Positions 53,233-62,147 of a stretch of DNA of 64,000 nt are shown here, piece by piece. Position 1 is the first letter of the stretch; the number at the start of each line of letters is the position of its first letter. Origin of the DNA: Verrucosispora sioxanthis (GTDB taxonomy: Bacteria > Actinomycetota > Actinomycetes > Mycobacteriales > Micromonosporaceae). The notes beneath the pieces are model-generated. The model had not been told where the DNA came from, made no database searches, and worked only from the letters and a program-made list of their open reading frames with translations. The position numbers and the translations under genes were made by a program. Where the stretch lies: the NCBI RefSeq assembly GCF_010560025.1, contig NZ_SAIY01000002.1, forward strand, positions 248,001 to 312,000, in the 5' to 3' direction.

Positions 53233-53854
53233 GCAGCGGCGCACGGAACGGCTCGACCTACCGCGGGAGCCCCGGGGCTTCAAGCTGCCCCGGGTGGACC
53301 AGGAGACGTTCGGACGCTGGGCCGAGGGCATCGCCCGTGGCATGGGTACGGCGAACTTCATCGTCTACATGACGCTGGTGATCAGCGCATGGTTCCTCTG
53401 GAACACTCTCGCCCCGGCGGGAATGCGCTTCGACCCGTACACCTTCACCTTCCTCACCCTGGTGCTCTCCATCCAGGCCTCGTACGCGGCGCCGCTGATC
53501 CTGCTGGCACAGAACCGTCAGGCCGACCGCGATCGGGTGGCGATGGAGGAGGACCGACGCCGGGCGACCATGCAGAAGGCCGACACGGAGTACCTGGCCC
53601 GGGAGATCGCCGCACTGCGGATCGCACTCGGCGAGGTGGCCACCCGGGACTTCGTCCGCTCCGAGTTGGCCCGGCTCGCCGAGGAGCTGGACGAGGCGGC
53701 GCAGCGGCGACAGCGGCTGGGGCGCCGGCACCGGGACGACCCGGCCGTCCGGGCCGGTGGTGAGGGGCTGGACGAGCCCCGCGACGAGGTGGACGGCGAC
53801 CAACCGGGTGACGGTCGTCACGACCCGGCGGCCTCCCACCGCCCGGAGAGCTGA
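53225..53854 (+). CDS. DUF1003 membrane protein
   Basis: 209 residues. A positive N-terminal stretch (LDLPREPRGFKLPRV) leads to two membrane helices (FIVYMTLVISAWFLWNTLAP and FTFLTLVLSIQASYAAPLIL) with the DUF1003 motif LLAQNRQADRDRV, then a helical coiled-coil tail (YLAREIAALRIALGEVATRD) and an acidic C terminus. It starts inside the end of the MgtE_N-CBS gene (ATG at 53225), and mrp follows. The coupled pair suggests a partner role for the CBS protein. Confidence 0.92.
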   Translation: MTEQRRTERLDLPREPRGFKLPRVDQETFGRWAEGIARGMGTANFIVYMTLVISAWFLWNTLAPAGMRFDPYTFTFLTLVLSIQASYAAPLILLAQNRQADRDRVAMEEDRRRATMQKADTEYLAREIAALRIALGEVATRDFVRSELARLAEELDEAAQRRQRLGRRHRDDPAVRAGGEGLDEPRDEVDGDQPGDGRHDPAASHRPES

Positions 53855-53919
53855 TCGACTCGCTCACACCGCTGTCACCGGCACCGGTGACAGCCCGCCG
53901 CCGACGTAGCATTACGGGC

Positions 53920-55068
53920 ATGTCAGCTCCCGTCAGCACCGTCAACGACGCCGTCCTGGCCGCCCTGGCCACCGTCAACGACCCGGAGATCCGCCGGCCG
54001 ATCACCGAACTCGGCATGGTGCGTTCCGCCGAGGTCGGCGAGGACGGCGTGGTCCGGGTCGAGTTGCTGCTGACCGTGGCCGGTTGCCCGCTGAAGGACA
54101 AGCTCCGTTCGGACATCACCGCGGCCGTGGGCGCGGTGAGCGGGGTCAGCGGCGTCGAGATCGAGTTCGGGGTGATGAGCACCGAGCAGCGCCAGGAGCT
54201 CCAGGCGAAGCTGCGCGGCGGCGGCGCTACCGAGGAACCGGTGATCCCGTTCGCCCAGCCCGGCTCCCGTACCCGGGTGTACGCGGTGGCCAGCGGCAAG
54301 GGCGGTGTCGGCAAGTCCAGCGTGACGGTCAACCTGGCCGCCGCCCTGGCCGCCCGGGGTCTGTCCGTCGGCGTGGTGGACGCGGACATCTACGGGCACT
54401 CGGTGCCGCGGATGCTCGGTGCGGACGGCCGACCCACCCGGGTCGAAGACATGATCATGCCGCCGCAGGCGCACGGGGTGAAGGTCATCTCGATCGGGAT
54501 GTTCACCGCCGGCAACGCCGCCGTGGTCTGGCGGGGTCCGATGCTGCACCGAGCGTTGCAGCAGTTCCTCGCCGACGTCTACTGGGGTGACCTCGACGTC
54601 CTGCTGCTCGACCTTCCCCCGGGCACCGGCGACGTGGCGATCTCGCTGGCCCAACTGCTGCCGAACGCCGAGATCCTGGTGGTCACCACCCCTCAGGCCG
54701 CCGCGGCGGAGGTCGCCGAGCGGGCGGGCGCGATCGCGTTGCAGACCCACCAGCGGGTGGTCGGTGTGATCGAGAACATGTCCTGGCTGGAGCTGCCTGA
54801 CGGCTCCCGGATGGAGATCTTCGGTGCCGGCGGCGGCCAGACGGTGGCGGATTCGCTGACCCAGACGATCGGCGCGTCGGTGCCGCTGCTGGGTCAGGTG
54901 CCGCTGGACACCCGGGTCCGGGAGGCGGGCGACGAGGGCAACCCGATCGTGCTCGCCGAGCCGGATTCTCCGGCCTCGAAGGCGCTGGGTCAGGTCGCCG
55001 ACCGGCTCGCGCTGCGTCGCGAGTCCCTGCTCGGCAAGCCGCTGGGCCTCAAGCCGACCGGACGCTGA
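53920..55068 (+). CDS. mrp: Mrp/NBP35-type ATP-binding iron-sulfur carrier protein
   Basis: 382 residues. An N-terminal MIP18 (DUF59) domain (LATVNDPEIRRPITELGMV, VAGCPLKDKL) is followed by the ParA/MinD-type ATPase with the deviant P-loop SGKGGVGKSS, LLDLPPGTGDV and a C-terminal domain. The CPxC iron-sulfur ligand pair of many Mrp proteins is absent: the region reads MSWLELPDGSRMEIFGAGGG, as in the mycobacterial Mrp. Start ATG at 53920. Follows DUF1003, convergent with tatB, as in Rv1229c-Rv1224. Confidence 0.93.
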   Translation: MSAPVSTVNDAVLAALATVNDPEIRRPITELGMVRSAEVGEDGVVRVELLLTVAGCPLKDKLRSDITAAVGAVSGVSGVEIEFGVMSTEQRQELQAKLRGGGATEEPVIPFAQPGSRTRVYAVASGKGGVGKSSVTVNLAAALAARGLSVGVVDADIYGHSVPRMLGADGRPTRVEDMIMPPQAHGVKVISIGMFTAGNAAVVWRGPMLHRALQQFLADVYWGDLDVLLLDLPPGTGDVAISLAQLLPNAEILVVTTPQAAAAEVAERAGAIALQTHQRVVGVIENMSWLELPDGSRMEIFGAGGGQTVADSLTQTIGASVPLLGQVPLDTRVREAGDEGNPIVLAEPDSPASKALGQVADRLALRRESLLGKPLGLKPTGR

Positions 55069-55133
55069 GCGCCGGTCCACACCTCGCCCGGCCGGACCCG
55101 GTCGTGCGCTGAGGCCGCCTGTCGCGGCGGCGG

Positions 55134-55553
55134 TCAGGTGACGTCGTCGTAGCTGACCGCGCGGGGGGCCGGCACCGGGCTGGTGGTGCTCGCCGGGGGC
55201 GGGCCGGGCCGGCGTGGGTCGGCCGCGTTCGCGACATCCTTGAGTTCGTCGTGCACGCCGGTGACATCGGCGCGGAGACCGTCGTAGACGCCCTGAAGCG
55301 GCTTCCGGATCGCCTGCTCGTCCTCCTCGCTGAGCAGATGCTTGCGGATGAACGCCTTGGGGTGCAGGTCCTCCAACTGGATGTCGGTGCCCAGTTCCTT
55401 GCTCAGGTCGGTGGTGGCACTGCGGGCCATGGTGCGCAGGTTGCGCACCATCCGCAGCCCGTCACTGATCACCGCCGGCAGCCGGTCGCCGAAGATCAGC
55501 AGCGCCAGCAGCAGCAGCGCTCCGACCTCCCACACGTTCAGGTTCTCGAACAC
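55134..55553 (-). CDS. tatB: Sec-independent (twin-arginine) translocase subunit TatB
   Basis: 139 residues. One N-terminal membrane helix with the TatB sequence LNVWEVGALLLLALLIFGDR, then the amphipathic helix LPAVISDGLRMVRNLRTMARSA and a long charged tail with KPLQGVYDGLRAD. TatB with TatA and TatC exports folded proteins with RR signals. It lies directly downstream of htrA on the same strand, the usual actinobacterial pair. Confidence 0.9.
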   Translation of the reverse strand: MFENLNVWEVGALLLLALLIFGDRLPAVISDGLRMVRNLRTMARSATTDLSKELGTDIQLEDLHPKAFIRKHLLSEEDEQAIRKPLQGVYDGLRADVTGVHDELKDVANAADPRRPGPPPASTTSPVPAPRAVSYDDVT

Positions 55554-55628
55554 CCTCGGTCCCCCTTTCCCCCGGCTACCGCAGCCAGAGTACGCACGTC
55601 GGTGCCGCTGCCAGAAGAGGGTGAGGGG

Positions 55629-56948
55629 TCACTTCGCGTCCGCGGCGAGGGTGACCGAGGCGTTCTGTCGGGTCGAACCCCGGCGGTACTCGACGGTCAC
55701 CACCGAGCCGGGCGCGTACTTGCGGACCAGGGCGATGAGGTCGGTCGGCTCGGTCATCGGACGACCGTTGAGCTTCAGGATCACGTCACCGGCGCGCAGT
55801 CCCGCACCGGCGGCCGGGCCGGACGGCTCGACCGTCGCGAGACGTACGCCGGCACCGTTGGTGCCCGAGCCGGGCCCGCCCACCTGGGCGCCGATCACCG
55901 TACGGCGGGCCTTACCGGTGCCGATGATGTCCTGGGTGATCCTTTTCGCCTGGTTGATCGGGATCGCGAAGGCAAGGCCGATGTTGCCGGCCTCCTGACC
56001 CTCGGCGACCAGCGACTTGATCGTGGAGTTGACGCCGATGACCCGTCCCGCCGCATCGACCAGCGGGCCGCCCGAGTTGCCGTGGTTGACCGCGGCGTCC
56101 GTCTGGATCGCGGCGTAGTAGCGCGTCGGTCCGCCCGGCTCACCGGCGTGCATCGTCCGGTCCAGGGCGCTGACGATGCCCGCGGTGACCGTGTTCGCCA
56201 ACGACAGCGGGGAGCCCATCGCCAGCACCGGGTCGCCGACGGCCAGGGCGTCGGAGTCGCCGAACTCGACCGGGCGCAGCCCGGTGCGGGAGACCTTGAT
56301 CACCGCGATGTCGGACTCCGCGTCCTGTCCCACCACCGTCGCGGACGCCGAGCTGCCGTCGTTGAAGATGACCGACGCCTTCCCGGTGCCGCCGGCCACC
56401 ACGTGGTCGTTCGTGATCACATGCCCGTCGGCACTGGCGATGAAGCCTGAGCCCTCGCTGGTGCCACCCAGGCCGGCGACCCGGACGGTGACCACGCTGG
56501 GCAGCACCCGCTCGGCGACGCCGGCCAGCGATTCCGGCGGGCGTTGGGCGAGCGTGGGCGCCGCACCGGGGACCGCGCCCAGCACCGTCGCACCGGCGCC
56601 GCCACGGATCGCGAAGGCGTAGCCCAGGGCACCACCGAGCGCGCCGGCGAGCAGGGCGGTCACCAGCGGGATGAGCAGCAGTTGCTGGAGTCTCGGCCGG
56701 CCAGCCGCGTCGGGATCGACGACCGGTTCCGGTTCGCTGCCGACGACCGGTGCCGCGGGCAGCACCACCGCCGCCGGTGCGTGCGGGTCCCGCCACGGAT
56801 CGGCGAGCGCGTCGGACCACCACGGCGACCCGGCATGGCCGCTGTCCTGCGGTGTCGCCGGTCCACCGGCCGGCGGATGTCCGGCCGTCGGATGCCCGGC
56901 CGGTGCTCCGCCTACGCCGGGCTGGCGCCAGTCCCAGCCGTCGGTCAC
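55629..56948 (-). CDS. HtrA/DegP-like membrane-anchored serine protease
   Basis: 439 residues. A Pro/Gly-rich cytoplasmic tail (~115) leads to one membrane helix ([20 protein letters not shown]), then a trypsin-like domain with the triad His in TNDHVV, Asp in ESDIAVIKV and Ser in NHGNSGGPL, and a C-terminal PDZ domain ([19 protein letters not shown]). It is predicted to degrade misfolded envelope proteins. The GTG at 56948 has GGAGG at 6 nt. tatB follows it, as in mycobacteria; the sigE and rseA genes usual on its other side are absent. Confidence 0.93.
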   Translation of the reverse strand: MTDGWDWRQPGVGGAPAGHPTAGHPPAGGPATPQDSGHAGSPWWSDALADPWRDPHAPAAVVLPAAPVVGSEPEPVVDPDAAGRPRLQQLLLIPLVTALLAGALGGALGYAFAIRGGAGATVLGAVPGAAPTLAQRPPESLAGVAERVLPSVVTVRVAGLGGTSEGSGFIASADGHVITNDHVVAGGTGKASVIFNDGSSASATVVGQDAESDIAVIKVSRTGLRPVEFGDSDALAVGDPVLAMGSPLSLANTVTAGIVSALDRTMHAGEPGGPTRYYAAIQTDAAVNHGNSGGPLVDAAGRVIGVNSTIKSLVAEGQEAGNIGLAFAIPINQAKRITQDIIGTGKARRTVIGAQVGGPGSGTNGAGVRLATVEPSGPAAGAGLRAGDVILKLNGRPMTEPTDLIALVRKYAPGSVVTVEYRRGSTRQNASVTLAADAK

Positions 56949-57134
56949 TCGGTGCCTCCCACTCCCGTCCCCCGGTGTCCACGCGTCCGCGGTCCGGCGC
57001 GGGCTACGGGACACCGCTTCCAGGATTGCACGGATGCGCCGCGCCGGGTCAGCGGTTGTCACCGCGGGTGGATGCGCCGCTGCGCTCAGAGCTGGCCGCC
57101 TTTAGAGTCACAGTGCCCAACCGCCCTGCGCATC

Positions 57135-57804
57135 ATGCTCGTCGCCCGGAGGTGCCCCATCGCCACGGTCGCCGGTTCCGGCAGTTCGACGAACCCGGCC
57201 CTGCAGTTCGCCGAGTCGTACGTCACCGAGGACCTCGTCCTGCGGACCGCCCGCAGCCTCGCCCGCGAGGTCGGCCTGGACGCGGTCACCGCAGGCGCGG
57301 GTGCCGCGTTGCGCCTGCTCGCCGCCGCCGGCAACGCCCGCGCGGTGGTCGAGGCTGCACCGGCACCGGCGTCAGCGGGGTGTGGCTGGTATGCGGGATG
57401 CGGGCCGACGGGGGTGTCACCACCATCGACGTCGAGGTGGAGCATCAGCGGATCGCCCGGCGCATCTTCGCCGAGGCCGGCTTGGTCTCCGGCCGCACCC
57501 GGATCATCACCGGCCGGGCGCTGGACGTCCTGCCCCGGCTCGCCGACGGCGCGTACGACCTGGTCTTCGTCGACGCCGAGGTGACCGGCTTCACCGCCTG
57601 CGGGGACGCCGCGTTGCGCCCTGCTGCGCCGCGGCGCTGGTGCTCAACGGCGCGCTGGCCGGCGGCCGGATCCGGCGACCTGGCCGCCCGGGATGGAGAC
57701 GGTGATGGTGCGCGAGACGGTGAAGCGCCATCCGCGAGTCGGAGCACTGGATTCCGGCGCTGCTGCCGGTCGGCCACGGGCTGCTGGCCGCGGTGCGCTG
57801 CTGA
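57135..57804 (+). pseudogene. O-methyltransferase of the Rv1220c type, multiply frame-disrupted
   Basis: Pieces of a class I SAM O-methyltransferase lie in different frames: [20 protein letters not shown] and [19 protein letters not shown] (frame 1), [11 protein letters not shown] with [32 protein letters not shown] (frame 2), [12 protein letters not shown] (frame 3), and [21 protein letters not shown] with a TGA at 57802-57804. At least four single-base changes are needed to join them, many in G/C runs. The order is complete, so the gene is either damaged or mis-sequenced. In mycobacteria this gene borders sigE-rseA-htrA-tatB. Confidence 0.7.
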
Positions 57805-57891
57805 GCCGAGGCACCGGTCGCGCTGGCGGGCCGGCAGCGGTACCGAGCGGCCGGCTGCGGGTGAGCCGGCCGCGCCCCCGCACACCGCAAG

Positions 57892-59353
57892 GTCCAGCGC
57901 CGCCAGCCAGCGCAGCAGCCCGCGTACGCCCCAGCCGGTCGCGCCCCGGGTCAGCTCCGCGTCGTTGCGTTCGCACCAGGAGGGTGCGGACATGTCGATG
58001 TGCAGCCAACGGTCGGCCAGGTCGCCGGTGAACTCCCGCAGGTAGAGCGCGGCCAGCACGGAGCCGCCGCCCTGCGTCGGCGCGCTGTGCAGGTCGGCCA
58101 GGTCGCTGCCGAGGTGCTCGACGTAGTCGGCGGGCAGCGGCATCCGCCAGGCCGACTCACCGGCCGACCTGATGGCCGCCAGCAGGTCCTCGGCGAGCTG
58201 GTCGTTGTCGCTGTAGAGGGCGCCGGTGCGGGTGCCCAGCGCCACCGCGTTGGCGCCGGTCAGGGTGGCCAGGTCGACGAGCAGGTCGGGCTTGAGTTCC
58301 TGGACGGCGTACGCCAGCGCGTCGGCGAGCACCAGCCGTCCCTCGGCATCGGAGTTCGTCGTCTCGCTGGTCATCCCGCCGTAGTGCCGCACGACGTCGC
58401 CGGGCCGGAACGCGGCCCCGCTGACCATGTTCTCGGCCAGCGGCGCGAGCGTGGTCACCCGGACCGGCAGGCCCAGGGTGGCGGCACCGAGGGTGGCCGC
58501 CACGACGGCGGCGGCACCGGCCATGTCCTTGCGCATCAGCTTCATCGCCGGCACCGGCTTGATGGAGATGCCGCCGGTGTCGAAGGTGATGCCCTTGCCC
58601 ACCAGGACCACATGGGTCCGGGCCTCCGCGGGATGCCAGTCCAGCTCGACCAGGCGCGGGCCGCTGGCCGATCCGCCACCGACGGCGAGGATGCCGCCGA
58701 AGCCCTCGGCGGCCAGTTGCGCCGGCTCGCGGACCCGCAGCGTGAGCCCGGGCAGGTCGGCCGCGGCCTCGGTGACCTGCTCGGCGAACCACTGCGGGTT
58801 CTTCACCGAGGAGGGCATGTTGGTGAGGTCCCGGGCCAGTCGGGTCATCCGGGCGGTGGTCCGCGCCACCTCGACGGCCTGCTCGTACGCCTCGGGGTCG
58901 GTGACCGCCAGGTCGACGTCGGAAAGCGCGGGCGCGTCGGTGTCCGCACCCAGCCGGAACCGGTACGACGCCAGCAGCAGCCCTTCGGCCAGGCCGCGCA
59001 CCGCCTCGGGTGCCACCCCGCTCGGCAGCGCGAGTGTGACATGAGTCTCATCTTTGCTGGCACGGGCCAGCGCCGCGCTGTCGCCCGCCAGGCCGCCCCG
59101 TTGGCCGCGCCGATCCCCAGCAGCAGCAGCCGCCTGGGACCGCCCCCGGGCCGCAGCTGGTGGTAATGTCACCGGCCTGGTTCCGGAACCGCGCCGCCGG
59201 GATCAACGCGGCCACTCCGTCGGCGATCCTGTCGGGTGGGGCCACTGCGGTCGGCACCGACTCGGCCGGGGCGTCGTCGGCGGCGCCGGGCCGCACGGGC
59301 AGGACCAGGGTGTCGAGCCGTTCCGGCTCGGCGGTCAGACGGATGGCGAGCAC
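57892..59353 (-). CDS. pepA: Leucyl aminopeptidase (M17), frame-disrupted and lacking a proper stop
   Basis: Metal-dependent exopeptidase for intracellular peptide turnover. Active-site motifs are intact: [16 protein letters not shown] (Lys, Asp), [11 protein letters not shown], and [17 protein letters not shown] (NTDAEGR-type). The N-terminal domain lies in other frames: [32 protein letters not shown], then [16 protein letters not shown], joined to [20 protein letters not shown] by changes near 59165 and 59085. After [14 protein letters not shown] (57892) no stop occurs in any frame until 57644; the main frame stops only at 57445, inside the convergent O-methyltransferase. GTG start at 59353 with GGAGG about 11 nt upstream. 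Confidence 0.85.
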
Positions 59354-59412
59354 GCGGAGCCGTACCTCCTGGAGACGGACGCGCGGTGGGTCGGCCCGCG
59401 CGAAGGTGTGAC

Positions 59413-59449
59413 GGCTCTGAGCCACCGGTGGGACCGGTGGCTCAGAGCC
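59413..59449. terminator. Strong hairpin terminator after DUF3117 gene
   Basis: Perfect 17-bp inverted repeat, GGCTCTGAGCCACCGGT (59413-59429) and its complement (59433-59449), with a 3-nt loop. It lies between the DUF3117 gene end and the pepA start on the minus strand and should isolate them. Confidence 0.8.
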
Positions 59450-59503
59450 AGGAACCAGACGAACTGTCCGCGGCGACGAGCGTCGCCGACGCACCGGCCA
59501 CAC

Positions 59504-59671
59504 TCAGCCGGCGGCCGCCTTCAGCGCGTCGCCGAGAGCAGTCGCCTCGTCGGGAGTCATCTCGACGACGAGCCGGCCACCGCCCTCCAGCGGGACCCGC
59601 ATGACGATGCCCCGGCCCTCCTTGGTGACTTCCAGCGGACCGTCGCCCGTCCGCGGCTTCATCGCCGCCAT
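59504..59671 (-). CDS. DUF3117 protein, 55 aa
   Basis: The 55-residue protein (MAAMKPRTGDGPLEVTKEGR start; LVVEMTPDEATALGDAL end) matches the short actinobacterial family DUF3117, small and highly conserved in this phylum, of unknown function. ATG at 59671 with GGGGAG at 5 nt. A strong terminator follows. Confidence 0.92.
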   Translation of the reverse strand: MAAMKPRTGDGPLEVTKEGRGIVMRVPLEGGGRLVVEMTPDEATALGDALKAAAG

Positions 59672-59820
59672 GTTGTCTCCCCTCAGACCTACACCAGGGT
59701 CGGTGGGTTGCCCCACAGCCACTTCGCCATGACCACCCGCAACTTGCACGTGGGTGTCGACCGACGATTTTCCCTGATGAACACCGCCGGACCCAAACCG
59801 AAGCAGCATTGATGTAACAG

Positions 59821-59841
59821 CATCTAGCTTATCCTTAGATG
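59821..59841. promoter_or_regulatory. Possible PaaX operator
   Basis: CATCTA (59821-59826), nine bases, TAGATG (59836-59841) form an inverted repeat 20 nt upstream of the paaX-like start, in an A/T-rich patch. It may be the regulator's own operator; only position and symmetry support this. Confidence 0.4.
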
Positions 59842-59861
59842 GCCTGTCACAATGTGCGGTC

Positions 59862-60686
59862 ATGCAGGCACGGTCGGCACTCTTCGACCTGTACGGCGAC
59901 CACCTCCGGCCCCGAGGTGGTCGCGCACCCGTTGCCGCGCTGGTCAAGCTGCTGGCGCCGCTCGGGATCGCGCCACCTGCCGTACGGACGGCGGTCTCCC
60001 GAATGGTGCGCCAGGGCTGGCTCGAACCGACCAGGCTGGCCTCCGGACCGGGATATTCGATCACACCGAAGGCGGCCCGCCGACTCGACGAGGCCGCCTC
60101 CCGGATCTACCGCACCGGTCGGGTCACCTGGGACGGGCGCTTCGACCTGCTGGTGCTGGACGCACCGAGCGCACGCCGGGACCGTCAGCGCCTCGCCGCC
60201 AACCTGCGGTACCTCGGCTACGGCACGTTGGACGAGCAGACCTGGGTGGCCACCCGTCCAGCCGAGGACGTCGACCTGCTGCTCAGCGAGGCGGGCGTAC
60301 GCTTCGAGCGGTTCAGTGCGGCGCACGCCGCCGGCACGCCGGGCGCGATGGGGCTGGTCCGCCGGGCCTGGGACCTGGCCGAGATCGGCCGGGCGTACGA
60401 GGAGTTCGTCACCGAGCAGCGGACGCTGCTGACCGGCGTCACCGCCCGCAGCGGCGACGAGGAGGCGTACGCGGCCCGGTTCCGGCTGGTGCACGCATGG
60501 CGTACCTTCCTGTTCCGGGATCCGCAGCTGCCACCGGCGCTGCTGCCCGAGCGCTGGCCCGGCATCGCCGCGGCCAGCTTCTTCGACCGCCACGCGGCTC
60601 GGCTCCGACCGGCCGCCGACCGGTACGTCGAGCAGTGCCTCGACGGTGGACACCGGTTAGCCCGACAGAAGGGTCGCCAGACGTGA
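59862..60686 (+). CDS. PaaX family transcriptional repressor
   Basis: 274 residues. A GntR-like winged helix opens the protein (SALFDLYGDHL, TAVSRMVRQGWLEPTRLAS), followed by the PaaX C-terminal domains (TRPAEDVDLLLSEAGV, HAWRTFLFRDPQLPP). PaaX binds phenylacetyl-CoA and represses phenylacetate genes. The enoyl-CoA hydratase gene downstream overlaps by 4 nt (GTGA) and is coupled. No phenylacetate-degradation genes (paaA-E) are in the window, so the effector may differ. Confidence 0.9.
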   Translation: MQARSALFDLYGDHLRPRGGRAPVAALVKLLAPLGIAPPAVRTAVSRMVRQGWLEPTRLASGPGYSITPKAARRLDEAASRIYRTGRVTWDGRFDLLVLDAPSARRDRQRLAANLRYLGYGTLDEQTWVATRPAEDVDLLLSEAGVRFERFSAAHAAGTPGAMGLVRRAWDLAEIGRAYEEFVTEQRTLLTGVTARSGDEEAYAARFRLVHAWRTFLFRDPQLPPALLPERWPGIAAASFFDRHAARLRPAADRYVEQCLDGGHRLARQKGRQT

Positions 60687-61474
60687 CCGAGCCGCTGCTC
60701 GTCGACCGCACCGACGCCGTCGTCACCCTCACCCTGAACCGCCCGACGGCGATGAACTCGCTCGACGTGGCGCTCAAGGAGGCCCTGCGGGACACCCTCG
60801 CCGAGTTGGAGTCCGACCGTGGTTGCCGGGCGGTGGTGCTGGCCGGGGCGGGCGGGTCGTTCTGCGCCGGACAGGATCTGCGCGAGCACGTCGACACCCT
60901 CCAGGCGGGCGACGACAACCCGCTGGACACCGTCCGGGCGCACTACAACCCGATCGCCGCCCGGCTGGCGAGCCTGCCGAAGCCGGTGGTGGCCGCCGTC
61001 CGGGGCATGGCCGCCGGGGCCGGGGCCTCCCTCGCCTTCCTGGCCGACATCCGCATCGGTGGTCCGTCCACCAGCTTCCTGATGGCGTTCGCCAAGGTCG
61101 GGCTGGCCGCCGACACCGGCGCCTCGTGGACCCTGCCTCGGCTCGTCGGCCACGCCAAGGCCGTCGAGCTGCTGATGCTGGCCGAGCCGGTACGCGCCGA
61201 GGAGGCCTGCCGGCTGGGGCTGCTCAACCGGATGACCGACGACGACGAGCAGGTCCTGCCCACCGCGCAGGAACTCGCCGCCCGTCTCGCCGCCGGGCCG
61301 ACCGTGGCGTACGGGGCGATCAAGCGTCAGCTCTCCGTCGCCGACGCCGGCACCCTGGCCGACGCGCTGGCCGCCGAGGCGCAGGCGCAGGCGATCTGCG
61401 GCGCGACCGCGGACCACCGGGCAGCCACCATGGCCTTCGTCAACAAGCAGAAGCCGGCGTTCGAGGGCCGTTGA
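60683..61474 (+). CDS. Enoyl-CoA hydratase/isomerase (crotonase fold, PaaG-like)
   Basis: 263 residues with crotonase motifs LNRPTAMNSLDVALKEAL (part NRPTAMNSLD), SFCAGQDLREH (oxyanion region), and VRGMAAGAGASLAFLADI. The AGQDLREH stretch is the PaaG-type variant in which Asp replaces the usual Glu pair, found in phenylacetate degradation. GTG at 60683 overlaps the paaX stop. The pair looks like a stand-alone regulator/enzyme operon. Confidence 0.92.
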   Translation: MTEPLLVDRTDAVVTLTLNRPTAMNSLDVALKEALRDTLAELESDRGCRAVVLAGAGGSFCAGQDLREHVDTLQAGDDNPLDTVRAHYNPIAARLASLPKPVVAAVRGMAAGAGASLAFLADIRIGGPSTSFLMAFAKVGLAADTGASWTLPRLVGHAKAVELLMLAEPVRAEEACRLGLLNRMTDDDEQVLPTAQELAARLAAGPTVAYGAIKRQLSVADAGTLADALAAEAQAQAICGATADHRAATMAFVNKQKPAFEGR

Positions 61475-61519
61475 GCGGTCGCCGGCCGATCAGGGACCGG
61501 CCCGGGCGGACCCGGTCGG

Positions 61520-62143
61520 TCAGTCGTCCTCTTCCGGGTCCTGATTGGCCTCCGCGCCGAGCACGAACGCCTGCATGGCCAACTCGTCGCCCGAGGGAGA
61601 GACGAAGGCCGGCAACTCCCGGGGGCCGAGTTCCTGCACGTACGCCCAGAACAGCCGGACCGCCTCCGCCGGCGAGTCGGCCTCGATCGGCAGGTCCAGG
61701 CTGACCAGCCAGGTGCGGCGCTGTGGTGCCGGACCGAGCCGGTCGACCAGCTCGCGGAACGTCGCCGCGTCGAGTGGGGTGACCGGCCCGCCGAGGAGCA
61801 GCGCGTCGGCCGGCACCGGCTCGTCGAAGGCCCGCCGGGTGTACGCGATGACGAGTGTGTCGGGCACCCGGTCGGACTGCGGGTCGTCCGGATCCTCCGG
61901 ACGCCCGGCGGCCGGGCCGGCGACCCGACCCACGGCCACCAGCCGCGGCGGCTCGTCGGCCAGCACCGCGACCTGGTCACCGGGGCGGGGCAGGCTGCCG
62001 CCGTCCAGCCCGGTCAGCTCAAGCGTGTCGTGGTGGACGAGCCGCTCGGCGTCGTACCGTCCGGCGGGCAGGAGCACGGCCCAGGTGCCCGTGCCGTCCG
62101 CCTGGCTCGCCCCGTTCACCCGATGTGCGGTGTCGGTCGTCAT
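61520..62143 (-). CDS. Conserved hypothetical protein, 207 aa
   Basis: ATG at 62143 (MTTDTAHRVNG). Acidic soluble protein with strand-rich parts (TWAVLLPAGRYDAERLVHHD, DTLVIAYTRRAF, TWLVSLDLPIEADSPAEAVR, LFWAYVQELGPRELPAFVSP). No recognised family, membrane segment or metal site. It ends DPEEDD. Its start is 4 nt from the stop of the DNA glycosylase gene upstream, so they are probably cotranscribed. Confidence 0.75.
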   Translation of the reverse strand: MTTDTAHRVNGASQADGTGTWAVLLPAGRYDAERLVHHDTLELTGLDGGSLPRPGDQVAVLADEPPRLVAVGRVAGPAAGRPEDPDDPQSDRVPDTLVIAYTRRAFDEPVPADALLLGGPVTPLDAATFRELVDRLGPAPQRRTWLVSLDLPIEADSPAEAVRLFWAYVQELGPRELPAFVSPSGDELAMQAFVLGAEANQDPEEDD

Positions 62144-62147
62144 GCCC

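Noticed and set aside
53923..55080. 385-codon minus-strand frame opposite mrp
   Set aside because: His/Asp/Gly-rich shadow of mrp without any family feature.
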